Assembly (NCBI GenBank): GCA_033439265.1
Contig: JAVTVX010000004.1
Location: forward strand, 14,893,701 to 14,957,700
Source of the DNA: Dillenia suffruticosa
Lineage: Eukaryota; Streptophyta; Magnoliopsida; Dilleniales; Dilleniaceae
Direction of reading: 5' to 3'
Length of the DNA: 64,000 bases
Positions 24,510-36,689 of the stretch are shown here, piece by piece; position 1 is the first letter of the stretch, and each line of letters opens with the position of its first letter. Both the position numbers and the translations under genes were made by a program. The notes under the pieces are model-generated. The model was given only the letters and a program-made list of their open reading frames with translations. It was not told where the DNA came from and ran no database searches.

Positions 24510-24990
24510 TGAAGCTTTACCTTTCCATTCCATTATGGACGTGTTTGGAAAATTTCTAATTTGCCTCAATTTGTGCCTATTTTGTACCATTAACCCAAAT
24601 GATATTTTTTTAGAAAAATATAGAATTTACAAATATAAATCTTTTTTCAAAAAATTAAAACACTCAATATAATAATAATTTTTATAAAAATTTTAGAAAA
24701 AATGTAAAACAATCCTCCTAGCCACCATATATATATAAATTTTTCATCAACTATAAAAAATTATAATTTTAATACTCATGTTCACATTTTCTTAATCTTT
24801 TCAGTGTAAAATATTATTAAAATAATAAAAAAACCAAATTAAAAAAAAAAAATCTTCTCTTCTCTGTACATAGAATTGTTGAAATTTAACTTTACGTCTA
24901 AATTTTTTTTTACTTTTTCTTTATTCACATCAAAAGAGGATGCATTAGGAGAGGATATAGCAGGAGAGGAATTTCCTCTAATAATATCAC
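24510..24990. other. AT-rich stretch after chromovirus A; nothing recognised
   Basis: Begins gtgaagctttacc immediately where LTR similarity ends. It holds poly-A/T runs and no protein motif. It may be the far side of the sequence that chromovirus A entered, but I could not match it to the CACTA gene before 14221. Confidence 0.35.
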
Positions 24991-24994
24991 GAAT

Positions 24995-26110
24995 GCCAAA
25001 AGGATTATCATCCCTAGGCAAATTAATATGATCTCCTGGGAGGAGAACTGAATGAACCTAATGGACGCACAACAAATGGGTAGGCAGATGAGGTTTGCAT
25101 GGAGAAGGAGCTGGGATGAGGATGAGGTGGTCTAGTTTCGGTGGCAGTTGTAGTGGAGGAAGAAGGTCCAACTAGTCTTCTTACATGCAAATGGTCTCTT
25201 ATTCATAAAATAAAATTACTATTCATCTTTACATCAGCAGACAAAATCATTAAATCAAATAATATCTTTCTATATTCTTTCTCATTGTATTGCTTGAATT
25301 CACCAAAACTTTGTTTAAGTTCACTCTCTTCCCTCCGAACATCTCCGAATTCCCTTCGAATTTTGTCAAATTTCTTATCAATGCTATCCATGAACTGTAT
25401 TTTCATATTATAGATGCATTCAAAGAGTTCATTCCACTTATCATTCTTATTCTTATTCCCAGTATCGTCATTCTCTTTTGGCTCTGAGTTTGGTCTGGCC
25501 TATGTTCTGGCTCTAAACTATATTCTATATCTCTTTTCTTTACATTAATCCAAATATCATTTTCACAAATTCAATAAACTCTACGTAAGGTTTTGTCATT
25601 TATACTATTTTTAATACTTAATTGCATATTATTTTTCTTTCGTTAACTTATTTCTTGACTTTTTAAAATAACGGTAACTACACTGCAATATGACAAATTT
25701 GAATTTGAAGAAACTCTTATGGTTATCATAGAGTAAGGAAGCAAAAAATACAAATTTGGATTTTTTCTTTCAATAATATGCCCCATTAGCTAAAAATCAT
25801 CTCTAGTAATAGATGTATAATTATCTTCTCGTGACTTAATAGCATGTATGATTAGAAACTAAAGAATTTTTTCATGAAAATTTAAATCGGTCGCATGTAT
25901 ACTAAATTTCTCTAAATTATTATCATCAAATACTATCTGAATATCATTTCGACTCAGTGAAGACCACCCTTTTTGCATATCATTCTCGAATTCACTTCAA
26001 TTTTTTGACTATCAAAATAAGTTTGAAAATCACATAATGTAATTTTACCATCCATAACTACACAATCCTAACTATCAATTTTTTTTCATATTATTGTAAA
26101 AAATTCTCAC
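24995..26110 (-). pseudogene. Decayed transposon-type protein (Transposase_32-like?)
   Basis: On the minus strand, fragments read as MDGKITLCDFQTYFDSQKI..., then DLNFHEKIL.FLIIHAIKSR and ...LMGHIIERKNPNLYFLLPYS. These resemble the conserved middle of proteins labelled putative plant transposon protein (a ...LLHxIV...I.PR, then ...xLMyxII...P.NL pattern). A coiled-coil-like part follows (MDSIDKKFDKIRREFGDVRR, 25203-25406), then a proline/serine-rich tail near 25020-25200. Several stops and frame changes occur. No terminal repeats were found around it. The family name is a guess from motif shape; that it is a broken coding sequence is more secure. Confidence 0.4.
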
Positions 26111-26960
26111 TACGTTCTCATAAATGTTTATGTTTAGATTGAGAATCTAAGAAAGACAGATTAGTTGTAAATAACTTTCATGCTTAAAACCTATACTGTT
26201 TAGAAAATCTCAGTTTATTAAGCGACTATTAGTAATGTTTTAATAAGAAAATATCTTCTGAAATAACTTGCTTCCCTGTTGTTGTATTTTTCTGATTCCA
26301 TTATAATTTCTTTGCATTTTCAAGAGTAGGCCATTTATGAGTGAAAAGTAAAAAAAAAAAGGTTGACTTGGAGAAGGTTGCTAAGAAGAAGAAGAAGAAG
26401 AATGAGGTTTAGATTAGAGAGATAAAGAAGCTGAGGAGAGAGTTTGAGGAAAGAGTTTGTGAGAGTTTGGAGAGAGAGAGGATTTAAGTGAGAGTAGTGA
26501 CAGAGTAAGAAGGAGTTTGTATAGATTTAAGATTTGTTTATAAAATTTAATCTACGTGTGTGTGTGAGAGTGTGAGAGTTGTAAAAGAGAGTGAGAGTTG
26601 TAAGATTTGTTGTCAGGTGTAAGATTTGCATGACAATAAGAACAAGAATATGAACAAGAGTGAGAGAGGGAGAAGAGTGAGAGAGTGAGAATTTTGTGTA
26701 GAATTTGTTTGGATTTGAGAATATTTTTTGAACCATTTGAGCATGTGTGGATGGAAGTGGTTGTGATATTGGGTTGGCTTTGTATTTATTAGAGATAGAT
26801 AATTATGCATGGCATGGAGTTGAACATATCATGAATATCATGAATTGAATATTTTGTGTTTTGTTGTGTTGTGTTAGTTGTTGTAAACTTTCCTTGTGAA
26901 CTATACGGCTTGTCATGGCTTGTCAAGATAAGATAACACATAACACTACATATGAGATAT
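26111..26960. other. Intergenic stretch with GA-rich and TG-rich simple repeats
   Basis: Contains an (AAG)n run near 26386-26401, then about 300 bp rich in gagagag/gagtgagag (26420-26700). From about 26880 comes the first unit of a tandem repeat (cttgtgaac, gcttgtcaagataa) that continues after the solo LTR. Apparent minus-strand reading frames here are low complexity. Confidence 0.5.
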
Positions 26961-29706
26961 TGTAATACCGATTTTCGGTGGCTGTATATCATGTATCACT
27001 TCTTATGATTCTAAATATATATTAACGTCCTTTTGAGACATCTAAAATGTAATTTTAATTATTTATTTATTTACTTTGAAATTTCGTCTCAAAATTGCTA
27101 AAACCGAAAATTTTATCGGTAAGCCAAAAACCTTCTTAGCAAGCGTCGGCAAGTCCTAAAGAAGTCAAAAATAGTTAAGGAAAGGTCTACACACTTAAAT
27201 AAAGATATTAAAATGAAATTTCACATTTTTAAGAAATTTTGAATAAAATTTCATCGGGACCAAAAAATACAAATTGTTAAAAGTTAGAGATCTAAATGCA
27301 ATTAAGAAAAGTTGAGAGGCTAAGTTACAAACCACTCAAGGATGGACAATTGGAACCAAATGATTGGTCAAGAGGCCAACAAAGTTGGTTAGTGGCAACA
27401 TAGGATAGTTTCACATTTAAGGAAGCTCATTGGACGAAAGTTTCTACATGAAAAGTAATTGGATTAGCTTGTGCTTCTCTGCTTTGACGTGGCTGGCCAA
27501 CAAGACATGTAATGGAGTGCATGAAGCTTGCTTGGATAAAAAATTGCATGGTTTGAATGCTAGGACAAGTGGATGGTTGAGATAATGTATGAGATGATTC
27601 AATGGTCAATGCTATTTTGCTAGGTTTATAAAGGAACTTTTTTTGAGGAATTTGGATCACTTTTTCTTCATTCCTCCTCCCTTGGATGAAAATATGAAGA
27701 CTCTCTCTCTAAAATTGAGTTCAACCATGAAACCAAAGAGATAATAGTATTGTTGAAAATTTTAATTTTAAGATAGATGTATAGAAATATTGTATTAATG
27801 TGTTGTAATTTGATTTTTGCTAAGGTGATATCAAACATTTTCAAGGATTCAAAGGTAGTGCTGGTATATATTGTTAGCAAGAGAGTTTACAAGAAAGGTA
27901 ACATGTTTTAACTTATGCAAGGATTAAATCATTTGTTGAGTAGTTACATTAGTATCCATACTAGCATGCTAGATATTAAATTCCAGATTTTAGTCGTGTA
28001 TAGTCTTGCTATGATATCTCATTCTATAGAAAAAAAAAATCTAAACCGTTTATTCATGTGTAAACTAGACTTCCAAAACTTTAAAATTGTATATTATATA
28101 AAACATTTCATGAAAGAATCGATTTTTAGTGATTTTGGGAATTTAGCATGATTCAGCCATTTTGTTTTCATACTCTATGTACAACCAGTACATTGTACAA
28201 ATTTTTAAGATATCTTTTGTACAGAATTTGGAGAAACGTAAAACATGAAAGTTGTTGGTCTCGTCTTATCTTTAATTTAAGCTAAAGATCACTTGAATCG
28301 GAGTAGTAGGCAGAAAGTTATAGTATTTTTACTGAAACTGCGCAGAAGTAGTTTTTAAAGCCAAAACTGAAATTAAAGAGGAATTTTATAAAGTTATACA
28401 CATAAAATCTGAAAATAGTATAAACTAGAAGATTTTATATCAATATCTCATCTTCGATTAAAGATAAGAATCACTTAAATTGGAGGAGTATATAGGGAGA
28501 TATGGAGTTTCTCTCAAAACTGCGCAGAGTTGAACTTTGGAAACTTAGATTTGAAAATTTTCTAAGTATAGAATTTGAGATTTTACCTTAAAGAAAAACA
28601 TTTTTATCTGTAATTCATAGTCCTATGCTATGATATTAGTGAAATAATTAATGAATTGTATATTGTTTAACCTAGGAGTAGAGTTATGTTTTTGTACGAG
28701 GGGTGACTCGTTCAAGAAACAGGACAGTTAGCGGAGTAGCGTACCCTCCCAAGTCGAGGTGAGTGGGACGAACTATTTCTGACTTTAAATGAAAAATAGT
28801 TTAATCATGATTTTTATAAATAAATTTTGAAATATGACTGATAGTGCCATATTTTTCTTTTACGAGTAAAGATTTATAAATGATGATATGTCACACATGT
28901 GTATGATTATGAGATAGTGTGTAGTAGCTATAGCGCATTCCCTATCACGATATTGAGCGTTTACCCGACGGGATGATATGGTAGGGTAATACGGCAGTAG
29001 AGGTTTGAGTTCCCTGATGCTAACCAACGGATCCAATAGACGAGCACTACGTGAGGACCCTGTCAACACCAAGGGAAAAATATATGTGCTTATTTTTATG
29101 ATATTGTGGTGATCCCTTGATGGATTTTACTCTAGTTAGGCCAAACTATGGGTAGAATGCGTTTTATTACCGATTGACATCCCATAATGCAATGATTATA
29201 ATAAGGATGCATATTATTTTAAATTACATGATATGTTGCAAATGAATATAAATTTGAAAATGATAGTTTGACTTGTCACTCTTACAAATTCATTTATTAT
29301 CATTATATATAGTTCTTGCATCTCACTCACTAAGTATGTGGATTATATTCACCCCTTATAATTAAAATTTTTAACTTATACTGTATTTGACTTACATTGA
29401 GGTACTGTTCCACGAGTTCTACTGAGAGACGCTACTGGTAAGTATTTATACCCATCTTTGCTTACGATTGGACCACGTATATAAATATTATATATAAATT
29501 GGAGGCAAATGTTTTAAAAAAATTTTTGAAAAAATTTTTTCTTCAAATCTTTTACTGTATGATTTAACTTAGGATGTCGAGCAGAGTCATGATATTAGTC
29601 ATAATATTAGTCATGCGTCACCTCGGTGTACGAGTAGGGCATACCCGTGCTTCGAGGAGTCGTGGTGGTCTGTTCGCGTGCTTGACCTGCGGGTCAGGGC
29701 ATGACA
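26961..29706 (+). mobile_element. Solo LTR of a long-LTR Ty3 element (2.7 kb)
   Basis: Starts TGTAATACCGATTTTCGG and ends GGGCATGACA, and is flanked by a perfect 5-bp duplication GATAT (26956-26960 and 29707-29711). There is no primer binding site, coding region or polypurine tract, so it is an LTR left by recombination between the two LTRs of an element. Layout and ends resemble the chromovirus LTRs elsewhere in the window (TGTAA start, ...TGACA end, ctcactcactaagtat segment), but it belongs to another subfamily. Confidence 0.85.
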
Positions 29707-29712
29707 GATATA

Positions 29713-29950
29713 CACTTGTGAACTCTTTTGTTTTCTTTTGTTTTGCTGTACACGGCTATTTGCTTTGCTTGCAAACATTTTCTTGTGAACATTTTCTTGT
29801 ATACAGCTTTGGCTTGTCAAGATAACACATAAGCACACTTGTGAACTCTTTTGTTTTCTTTTTTGTTTTGTTTTCCTTTTTGTTTTGTTGTATACGACTT
29901 GACAAGTCAAGACTTGTGAACTTTTTGTTGTGTAAGCTTGTGAACATGTG
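29713..29950. repeat. Tandem repeat of about 120 bp around the solo LTR
   Basis: cacttgtgaactcttttgtt starts at 29713 and again near 29834. Each unit also carries a tacacgg/tatacgac and gcttgtcaagataacacata-type block. A further unit lies on the other side of the LTR at about 26890-26950, so the LTR inserted into an existing tandem array. Confidence 0.75.
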
Positions 29951-32040
29951 TAGATTGTGAATGTGACAAAAAAAATTATTATTAATTTTTTATATTATAA
30001 TTATTAATTTTCTTTATTTTATTATTTTATAGAGTTTGGTCTCACTTCCAATTTATCTTTCTTTCCATCTACTTGCTGTTGGTGTGTGTATGTGCTGACC
30101 AAGCTCATCTAAATAAGTTGAAATCTTGACCAAACTCATCCGAACAACTCTAAATCCTAGACGGTGTTAAAAGGTATAAGTTTCGAGTATTGTCCTCCCA
30201 TTGCAAAGCAAAAAAAAAAATGAATTCTAGTGATTTGGCGTCAATATCATTGGAAAAAACTCATATCTCTTCCACATTTCCCACCAACAAAGTTAACAAA
30301 ATTAACAAAGTTTACAATATATTTTCCCACATATGGAATTTTTTTACTCTATGCAAATTTGTTGCCGGATTAATGCAAATTTGTATGAAATCTATTCAAT
30401 GTTGCACATAATGAACATAATGCACATAATATTCACATGTTGCACAACTAATATTTTTCATATATAAATCCAAACATTTAAATTACTAATAATACATTAT
30501 TTAAATTAATATTCATGATTATATTTTGCATTATTATCATTAATTTCATGTAATTAGATTGTACATCTAACATTATTTAAATTACAAATATTTGTAATTA
30601 ATTAATTTATAATGTCATATAATGTCATATGTGAATCGTTATATATATATAATTTGGTATTATATATAGTAGTAGTATAATATAATATGATATAATAGTA
30701 ATGTATAGTAATATAGTAGTAATGAAATATAATAATTGATAAATTGTTATATTATAAATCTCAAAACAATTCACAAGGTTGGTTTAATTGATCGAATGGT
30801 TGAGTCATATGCGGGTGGGTAATTGATATGCTGGTGGGTAATTAATTGATGGCTGGGTACGCAATTGATCAAATGACTGGGATAGGTAAATATGCAAGTA
30901 GGTAATTGATGGCTGGGTACCCAATTCCTCCGATGGCTAGAGTGGGTAATTGATGACTAGTTCACAATTGATCCAATCGTAGGGGTTGATTATTGAAAGC
31001 TTTAACTTGGGAGCTGTATCTTTGCAGGCTAATGTCTTTTCAAGACACATATCATACTCCAATTCAATTTTCAACGTTTGATCCGATGACTAGAATTATC
31101 TTGAATTATGTACATATCATCTAAAGGCTAGGAGGTCACCATTTGATCCACATTTGATTAGGATCTAGGAAGAATGTTTTGATTCAATGACTATTGTCCC
31201 TTTAACATTTTAACAATTGATCCATCCAATGACTCGAATTGGAATTATGTAGAGAGGGTGGATTTGAGTAAGAGGGAATTGAAGGTCAAGAGAGCATACT
31301 AGAGGAAATTTCTGAAGCGAACAGCCTTGTGAGGAGAAGATTTCGAAGATTTTGACAATGAATTATTTTTTTGAAGATTTTGAAATTTTCAAAAAAAAAA
31401 AAAACCCAGATCAAAACCGAAAATGGAAAACACAGATCGAACCAGTACCAATACCAAAAGGTTTTCCAACAATGAGGCTATGTAGGAGAAAGATGTTACA
31501 TGGTACAAATTTTTCAGGTGAATTTCTATCTAGAACGAACGAAGGATGGATTTAGTGTTTTAGTTTTAGTGATTAATTTAGTGATTAGTTTGAAGGATTT
31601 AGTATTTTATTATTAATTTTGTGTTTGATTACAAATTAAAATTAAATTTAGTTTACTTGTTTTTAATATAAACAATCTTTTTTTTTTTTGTAAATTTTAG
31701 TGTTTTATTTTTTCTTAGTGTTTTTTTCAATATAAACAAATTTTTAATTTAAATAAAATTTGAATATAAATAAGTGGAGCATTCTCGTCCTCACAGAAAA
31801 GAATTTTTTTCCAAGAACAAAGTCAATTCCACGAATAGCTTGCGTGCAATGACGGTTAGTTTGTTTTTATGTTAAGTATCATTAGTTATTAATAACATGT
31901 ATCTTACTCATTAAGTACACTTTGATTTGAATAGACTGAATTTGATTTTTTGAATAGACTAATTGTGTTGAAAAATGGAGAGAAATGAATGAACCTGAAA
32001 AGGAGAATACAAAAAAGTAGCCAAGGAAATGAAAGAATTG
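29951..32040. other. Intergenic AT-rich stretch with short degenerate repeats
   Basis: No supported gene. From 30780 to about 31240 there are many spaced copies of gatccaatgact/aattgatggctgggta variants, a degenerate local repeat cluster. Poly-A and AT-only tracts lie at 30480-30770 and 31660-31760. Confidence 0.5.
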
Positions 32041-32049
32041 GCTGGGGTA

Positions 32050-33670
32050 AGGAGGACAACAACACCGATTCAAACTAGGTGCTCTCCTAACCAAAGGAAT
32101 GAGCTAATTTCTATCATCACTCATGACATGAAATGTGTAGTAAAACACATGAGATTCGGCAAACTTTTGAAGCTTATGTGAGACACTGAGCTGAAAATTA
32201 TGTGAAGAACTGGTAATGAGATTTGAACCGATAGGAAAACATATTTACATTGGTCCAAATCAGAATTTTAAGCTGAAAGCTGAAAACGTAGGACGAATCT
32301 TAGGAATCCCCTACACCAGGTGTGATGTTTTGGGTTGTTTATTTTTGGTTGAATCCTTAGAGATGAGAAAGTATTTCTCGAGACTAAAGCATAGCCAATT
32401 AAAACAAGAGATGCAGATATACATCCAAGATGCCTCCTGCCCTAAGTTTAAATGATGTTTCCTATTGTTTCTCCTTGAATACTTTCTATGTTTGACTACT
32501 AACGTCTTTCCTGCTTCGAGACATCTTACTTTACCATTGATGTCAAGAATTCTGGCCAATACAACTGGGTCAATTTTGTGTTAAAATGGTTAACTGATGA
32601 GTTGTGTCAATTTAAAGGTCTTCTAAAGAGAGGAAGAGAGGAGGAATTGGTGATTGTCTATTTTTACTCATGGTAAATTTTCAATGCAATTCATTGTTTA
32701 TAAATATTGTAATTTAATGTTTATAAATATATGTATTGTCATTTAACCATTAACAATGTTGGTCCTTGTGCATATATCTTTTACTTTGAGAATGTGAGAG
32801 TTAGTGATTTGGGTGGTCAGATAAAGAAACTATCCATTCGGTATTGGATTACTGACTGGGTAAATCGAAGACTTGGATTCGAGCGTGTAAAAGCAAGTTA
32901 AGTTTGTACTGCATTGTGTAGATCTGAGCTCTAAATAGTGAGTTATTCATTAATAATTGATAATGTGTTGTACTATCTATAGAGTTTATTGTCAAATAAA
33001 ATTATGAAAAAATCTGTTGAAGCGGGTAAAGAAAAAATTAAGGTAAACTTATGAGTACTAACTATTATTAAAACACTTACTACATCTCAATCTTACGATA
33101 GATATGCAATGCTTACTACATCTCAATGCACTTACTATGGAGCACTTATTGCAATCTCAATCTTACCATCAGTTTTGTAAAAAATCGGCATCAAACAGGA
33201 ATTTAAAATGTTTTAGGAGGAGTTAATTCGAATGCAGTCCAATCTATTGCGATGTAGTCTGATTTATTGCGCAGCTGTGCAACTATGATGATGTAGAGGA
33301 CTTTGATGTTGACATAGAGGAAAAGGAAGAAGAGAAGAAGCGAAAGGAGTAGCGAAAGAAGTGGAAGGGTAGTGATTTTATTAAGGACCAGAAGATATCG
33401 GATCGGTAGGAGGAGAAAAGATAGAAAGAGCGGGAGTGTTTGGAGGAGGGTTTGGAAGACAAAGGGCAAGAGGAAAAAGACATGGAGCTTCTGGAGGAAA
33501 AAGGGTAGGAGGAGAGATTAGATGGAGATGAGGAGAGATCAAATGATTATGTTGAATTGTATGAAGTGGTGAATACCTTAATTGAAATGAAGGAGGCAAA
33601 AACAAAGACAATTTCTACCTCTAATTTTGCTAACTTTAGGATTTTTCCTGATGAAGAGGAAAGTGTTTGA
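32050..33670 (+). pseudogene. Degraded gene of the plant transposon/Ulp1-associated protein type
   Basis: Fragments read RCSPNQRNELISII...MRFGKLLKLM, then FEPIGKHIYIGPNQNFKLKA and ENVGRILGIPYTR (to about 32320). Next come YNWVNFVLKWLTDEL (about 32560) and NNVGPCAYIFYFENVRVSDL with IKKLSIRYWITDWVNRRLGF (about 32750-32900). A glutamate/lysine-rich charged tail ends with SNFANFRIFPDEEESV near 33667. This order (MGFG-like block, then a ...V..ILGLP block, W..F, Y.FE.., charged tail) is what I recall from plant proteins carried by Mutator-like elements or linked to Ulp1-type proteases. The protease part itself was not found. Introns and stops separate the pieces. The assignment is tentative. Confidence 0.4.
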
Positions 33671-36392
33671 TTTTTTGTTATGGACAAAACGCCATAAAAA
33701 ATAATACCAGACAAATATATTACAACCTTTGTCATTTGTCATTGTGATACGTGTTACTGAATCCAATTTTTATGATAATTAATAGAATAATTTTGTGTAA
33801 TATTGTTGAAAATTACACGTACTGGAGCAATACTTTTGAACTGGTTCTCCCTCATTGGATTGGTACAATGGTATGAATCTGTGAATTTTTTCTATTTATT
33901 TTTTATTTTATGATTACATGATTTTATAATGATTATGTTTGATTATATTTGCAAACCATGAAATGCTACATACATTTACTCAGCATCACTTACTATCCAA
34001 AGTCATCTTTCTCTAGATATGTTTTTTTTATTATGGTTTTCAGTAAATATTGTTATTGTATCTTTATTTATACTTTTATCATTCTTCAACACCTACCTAT
34101 TCTTCCATTCTTCTAGAAAAAAATAACTACAAAACAAAGGGTCCACCAAAGTAGGGTGCAAGCTACCACGGGCGCACAAGCTTGCGCAGACCGCATAAGT
34201 TTGTTTTACTTGACCTTATTAATGCTATATGTAGTTTTAAAACATGAGCTTATCATATCTATATACACATAAACACATCTCCTCGCATTCTTCTCACATA
34301 ATGCAGTGTTTTAGTAATGATCTGTACTTTTCTCACATAGTTTTGTCACCTTATTTTCCTCCTTATTTTACTAATATAGATGTCTGTGGTTTGCGCATTT
34401 GGCTTGGACACGAAACAAAAAAGCAATCAAAGCAAGTGGGATATTTCGATGGTTGAGAGTTGTTTGTCTGAGAAAACACTTAGATTCGACTTTCGATTGT
34501 GCAACCTAATGAATTACTTTACCATTAAACGTATTATATATTTTAGGATTACACACTAATATACATTTATATTAATATAGTATAATATTTTCATAATATA
34601 TTTTTATCCCCATCATTTTCAAATAGCATTGGTTTTGTTACATTGTTTATTTGCACAAGCAAATTATGTACGTTCTAAACTTAGGTTATTGTTTTATAGG
34701 TCATGAAGATGATGAATTGCAAACTTTGATGGTAATTATGGTAATTATTTAATATACTTAAATATCGAATTGTTCAACTATAACCTATAATATTTTCATT
34801 AATTTCTCTTCTAGAAGAATTGCATTGAGAGAACTTATGGAAATTCGCTCTTTATCTCCGAAATTTTGCCTGTTTAAGTTCCACAATAGTTTAACATGTA
34901 AGTTAAGTTAATTAGGGTGCAATTTGCTACATCATTTTGATTTGAAGTTAATGCATACCCTAAAACAATTTTTATATGTTTGAAATAATTATAAAATATT
35001 TGTTATAAGATTTTTGGATATATAGGAATCAGTGATCTTTATAAGTCCACCAAGTCAAGAAATATGCTGTTACAGACTATTGTCACATCTTATCTCATTT
35101 TGTATTGTATTTGTATAAGCATTATAGATGGTTTCATTTCATGGCTTCATTTTAGGACCCTAATTTCATGAGAAAAGAATATTCTCTCAAATTTCTAATG
35201 TTAGAGTATAATACAGTTCGCCCTAACATCATATCGATGAAGATAGAGGAAACAAAAAGAAAAAAGTTTGAACAAGGGTAGAGAAAAGCAAAGTCTAAAC
35301 CAGTACAAAGGAAAAGAAAAATTGTGAAAAGAACTGCAAAATTGTGAAAAGAACTTGTGATGTACCATACGAAATAAAATTGACCAATTGACTGCACATA
35401 TAATAACAATCTCATTAAAAATAATTTTTTTAACTTATTAGAAACAATAATAATTCTAATAATAATCTATATAGGGGAAGCATTTCCCCATATTGCTAAA
35501 ATGACCACCATTCGTCGTTGCATTCTTGCCTTAATTGCAATAAAAAAGTGCCATTTTTTCAAACTTTACATAAAGAATATCTTTCCTAACATAAGGGGGG
35601 ATCCGCAGAAATAAGTTTCTATTCAGCCTCCCCCAACTCCAGGCTTCTCTTCTCCTACGAATCCTAATTTAAGTAAGGAAGCACTAACCTATGACTGCCA
35701 GGTTGTTGTAATATATAATAACAATCCCATTAAAAATAATTTATTAATTTATTAGAAACAATAATAATCCTAATAATAATCTATATTAAGAGTAAAATGC
35801 ACAGCATTACTAATAACCAATACTTATAATATTTTACTCCATGTTACTAATCTCTAATACTTACCACAAGTTTATCACAACTTATCACAAGTTATCGCAC
35901 TCTTTCAAAACTTACTATCTCTTATCACTCTCACAAAATTACCACAACTTACCACCTGTTATCACTCACGTATCATTGTATCCAAATTATACCCTATTGC
36001 AACTTATCACATGTTAATTTTAGAATTTTCAACAATCACTAAAAACTATATACGCAAACATTTTCAATATTTAGGACTTGATATAATATTTAGGACTCAG
36101 AAACTATATGATATAATAGCATATAGCATTTGCATTTGCATAATGTTTGTTGTGATGGTTGTTAATTTAAAGGTATGAAAATTTAAAAGTCGAGGAAGAG
36201 AGGACGAAGAGAAGAAGAAGAGAGAAATTGATGATTGTGTCGTAATGCAATTCAATATTTATAAACATATATCCAACCTTTTACTTCGAGAAGGTTAGGA
36301 TTGGTGATGGACAGTCACAAAAATGTAAATGCAAGTTATATACATGCATGCATTAATAAATGCAAGTTATATTCATACATGCGTGACCGCAC
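33671..36392. other. AT-rich intergenic stretch
   Basis: No gene supported. It includes a pair of 75-bp direct repeats (listed separately) and, from about 35860 to 36010, a cluster of short ttatcac/taccac repeats (for example acttatcacaagttatc). Similar words recur near 37560-37680. Confidence 0.45.
35398..35785. repeat. Pair of about 75-bp direct repeats 315 bp apart
   Basis: 35398-35473 and 35713-35785 share the run ataataacaat, cattaaaaataatttt, attagaaacaataataat and taataataatctata with very few differences. The 240 bp between them include a gggggg run and a ccccaactcc-rich piece. No inverted termini were seen. Confidence 0.8.
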
Positions 36393-36632
36393 ATGCCCGT
36401 GCCGCTCGTGCTTGCCTTCACGCTAGAGCTGTGCGGGCAGCACGGAGGACCACGAATGCCCGCACCCTGCACTTGCCTTTGTGGTAGAGAAGCGTGGGCA
36501 GCACAGGGACTGCACAAGCCCGCGCCCCATGCTTGCTTGCACGGTGGAGCTATGTGGCTAGCGCATAGGACTGTGCATGCCTGCGCCGCATGCTTCCTGC
36601 GCTGTAGAGCCACACATCGCAGGATCGTGCAT
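36393..36632. repeat. GC-rich minisatellite, four units of about 62 bp
   Basis: Units start with atgcccgtgcc (36393), atgcccgcacc (36455), agcccgcgccc (36517) and atgcctgcgcc (36577). Each runs through a gcttgcctt block, a gtagagc block and a gggcagcac block. It is markedly GC-rich in AT-rich surroundings. Related tgcccg/gcttgcc words occur at about 37215-37300. The apparent open frames over it on both strands follow from the base composition. Confidence 0.85.
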
Positions 36633-36640
36633 CAGTGTTT

Positions 36641-36686
36641 TGAAGCCCGAACCAAACTGCAAGACAACCACTAGACCACAATGTAT
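36641..36686 (-). other. Weak tRNA-like A/B-box pair next to the minisatellite
   Basis: On the minus strand tggtctagtggttg is followed by ggttcgggcttc. The boxes are good matches, but their spacing is shorter than in a normal tRNA and there is no cloverleaf. Confidence 0.3.
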
Positions 36687-36689
36687 ATT

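Noticed and set aside
24510-24990. Continuation of the CACTA Transposase_24 gene after chromovirus A
   Set aside because: No matching reading in any frame was found, so the join could not be supported.
29566-29910. Overlapping open frames on both strands at the solo LTR end
   Set aside because: They cross the LTR border and the tandem repeat; no domain and no conservation.
35860-36010. CRISPR-like spaced repeats (ttatcac words)
   Set aside because: Repeats are too short and irregular, there are no unique spacers of constant length, and the context is a plant genome.
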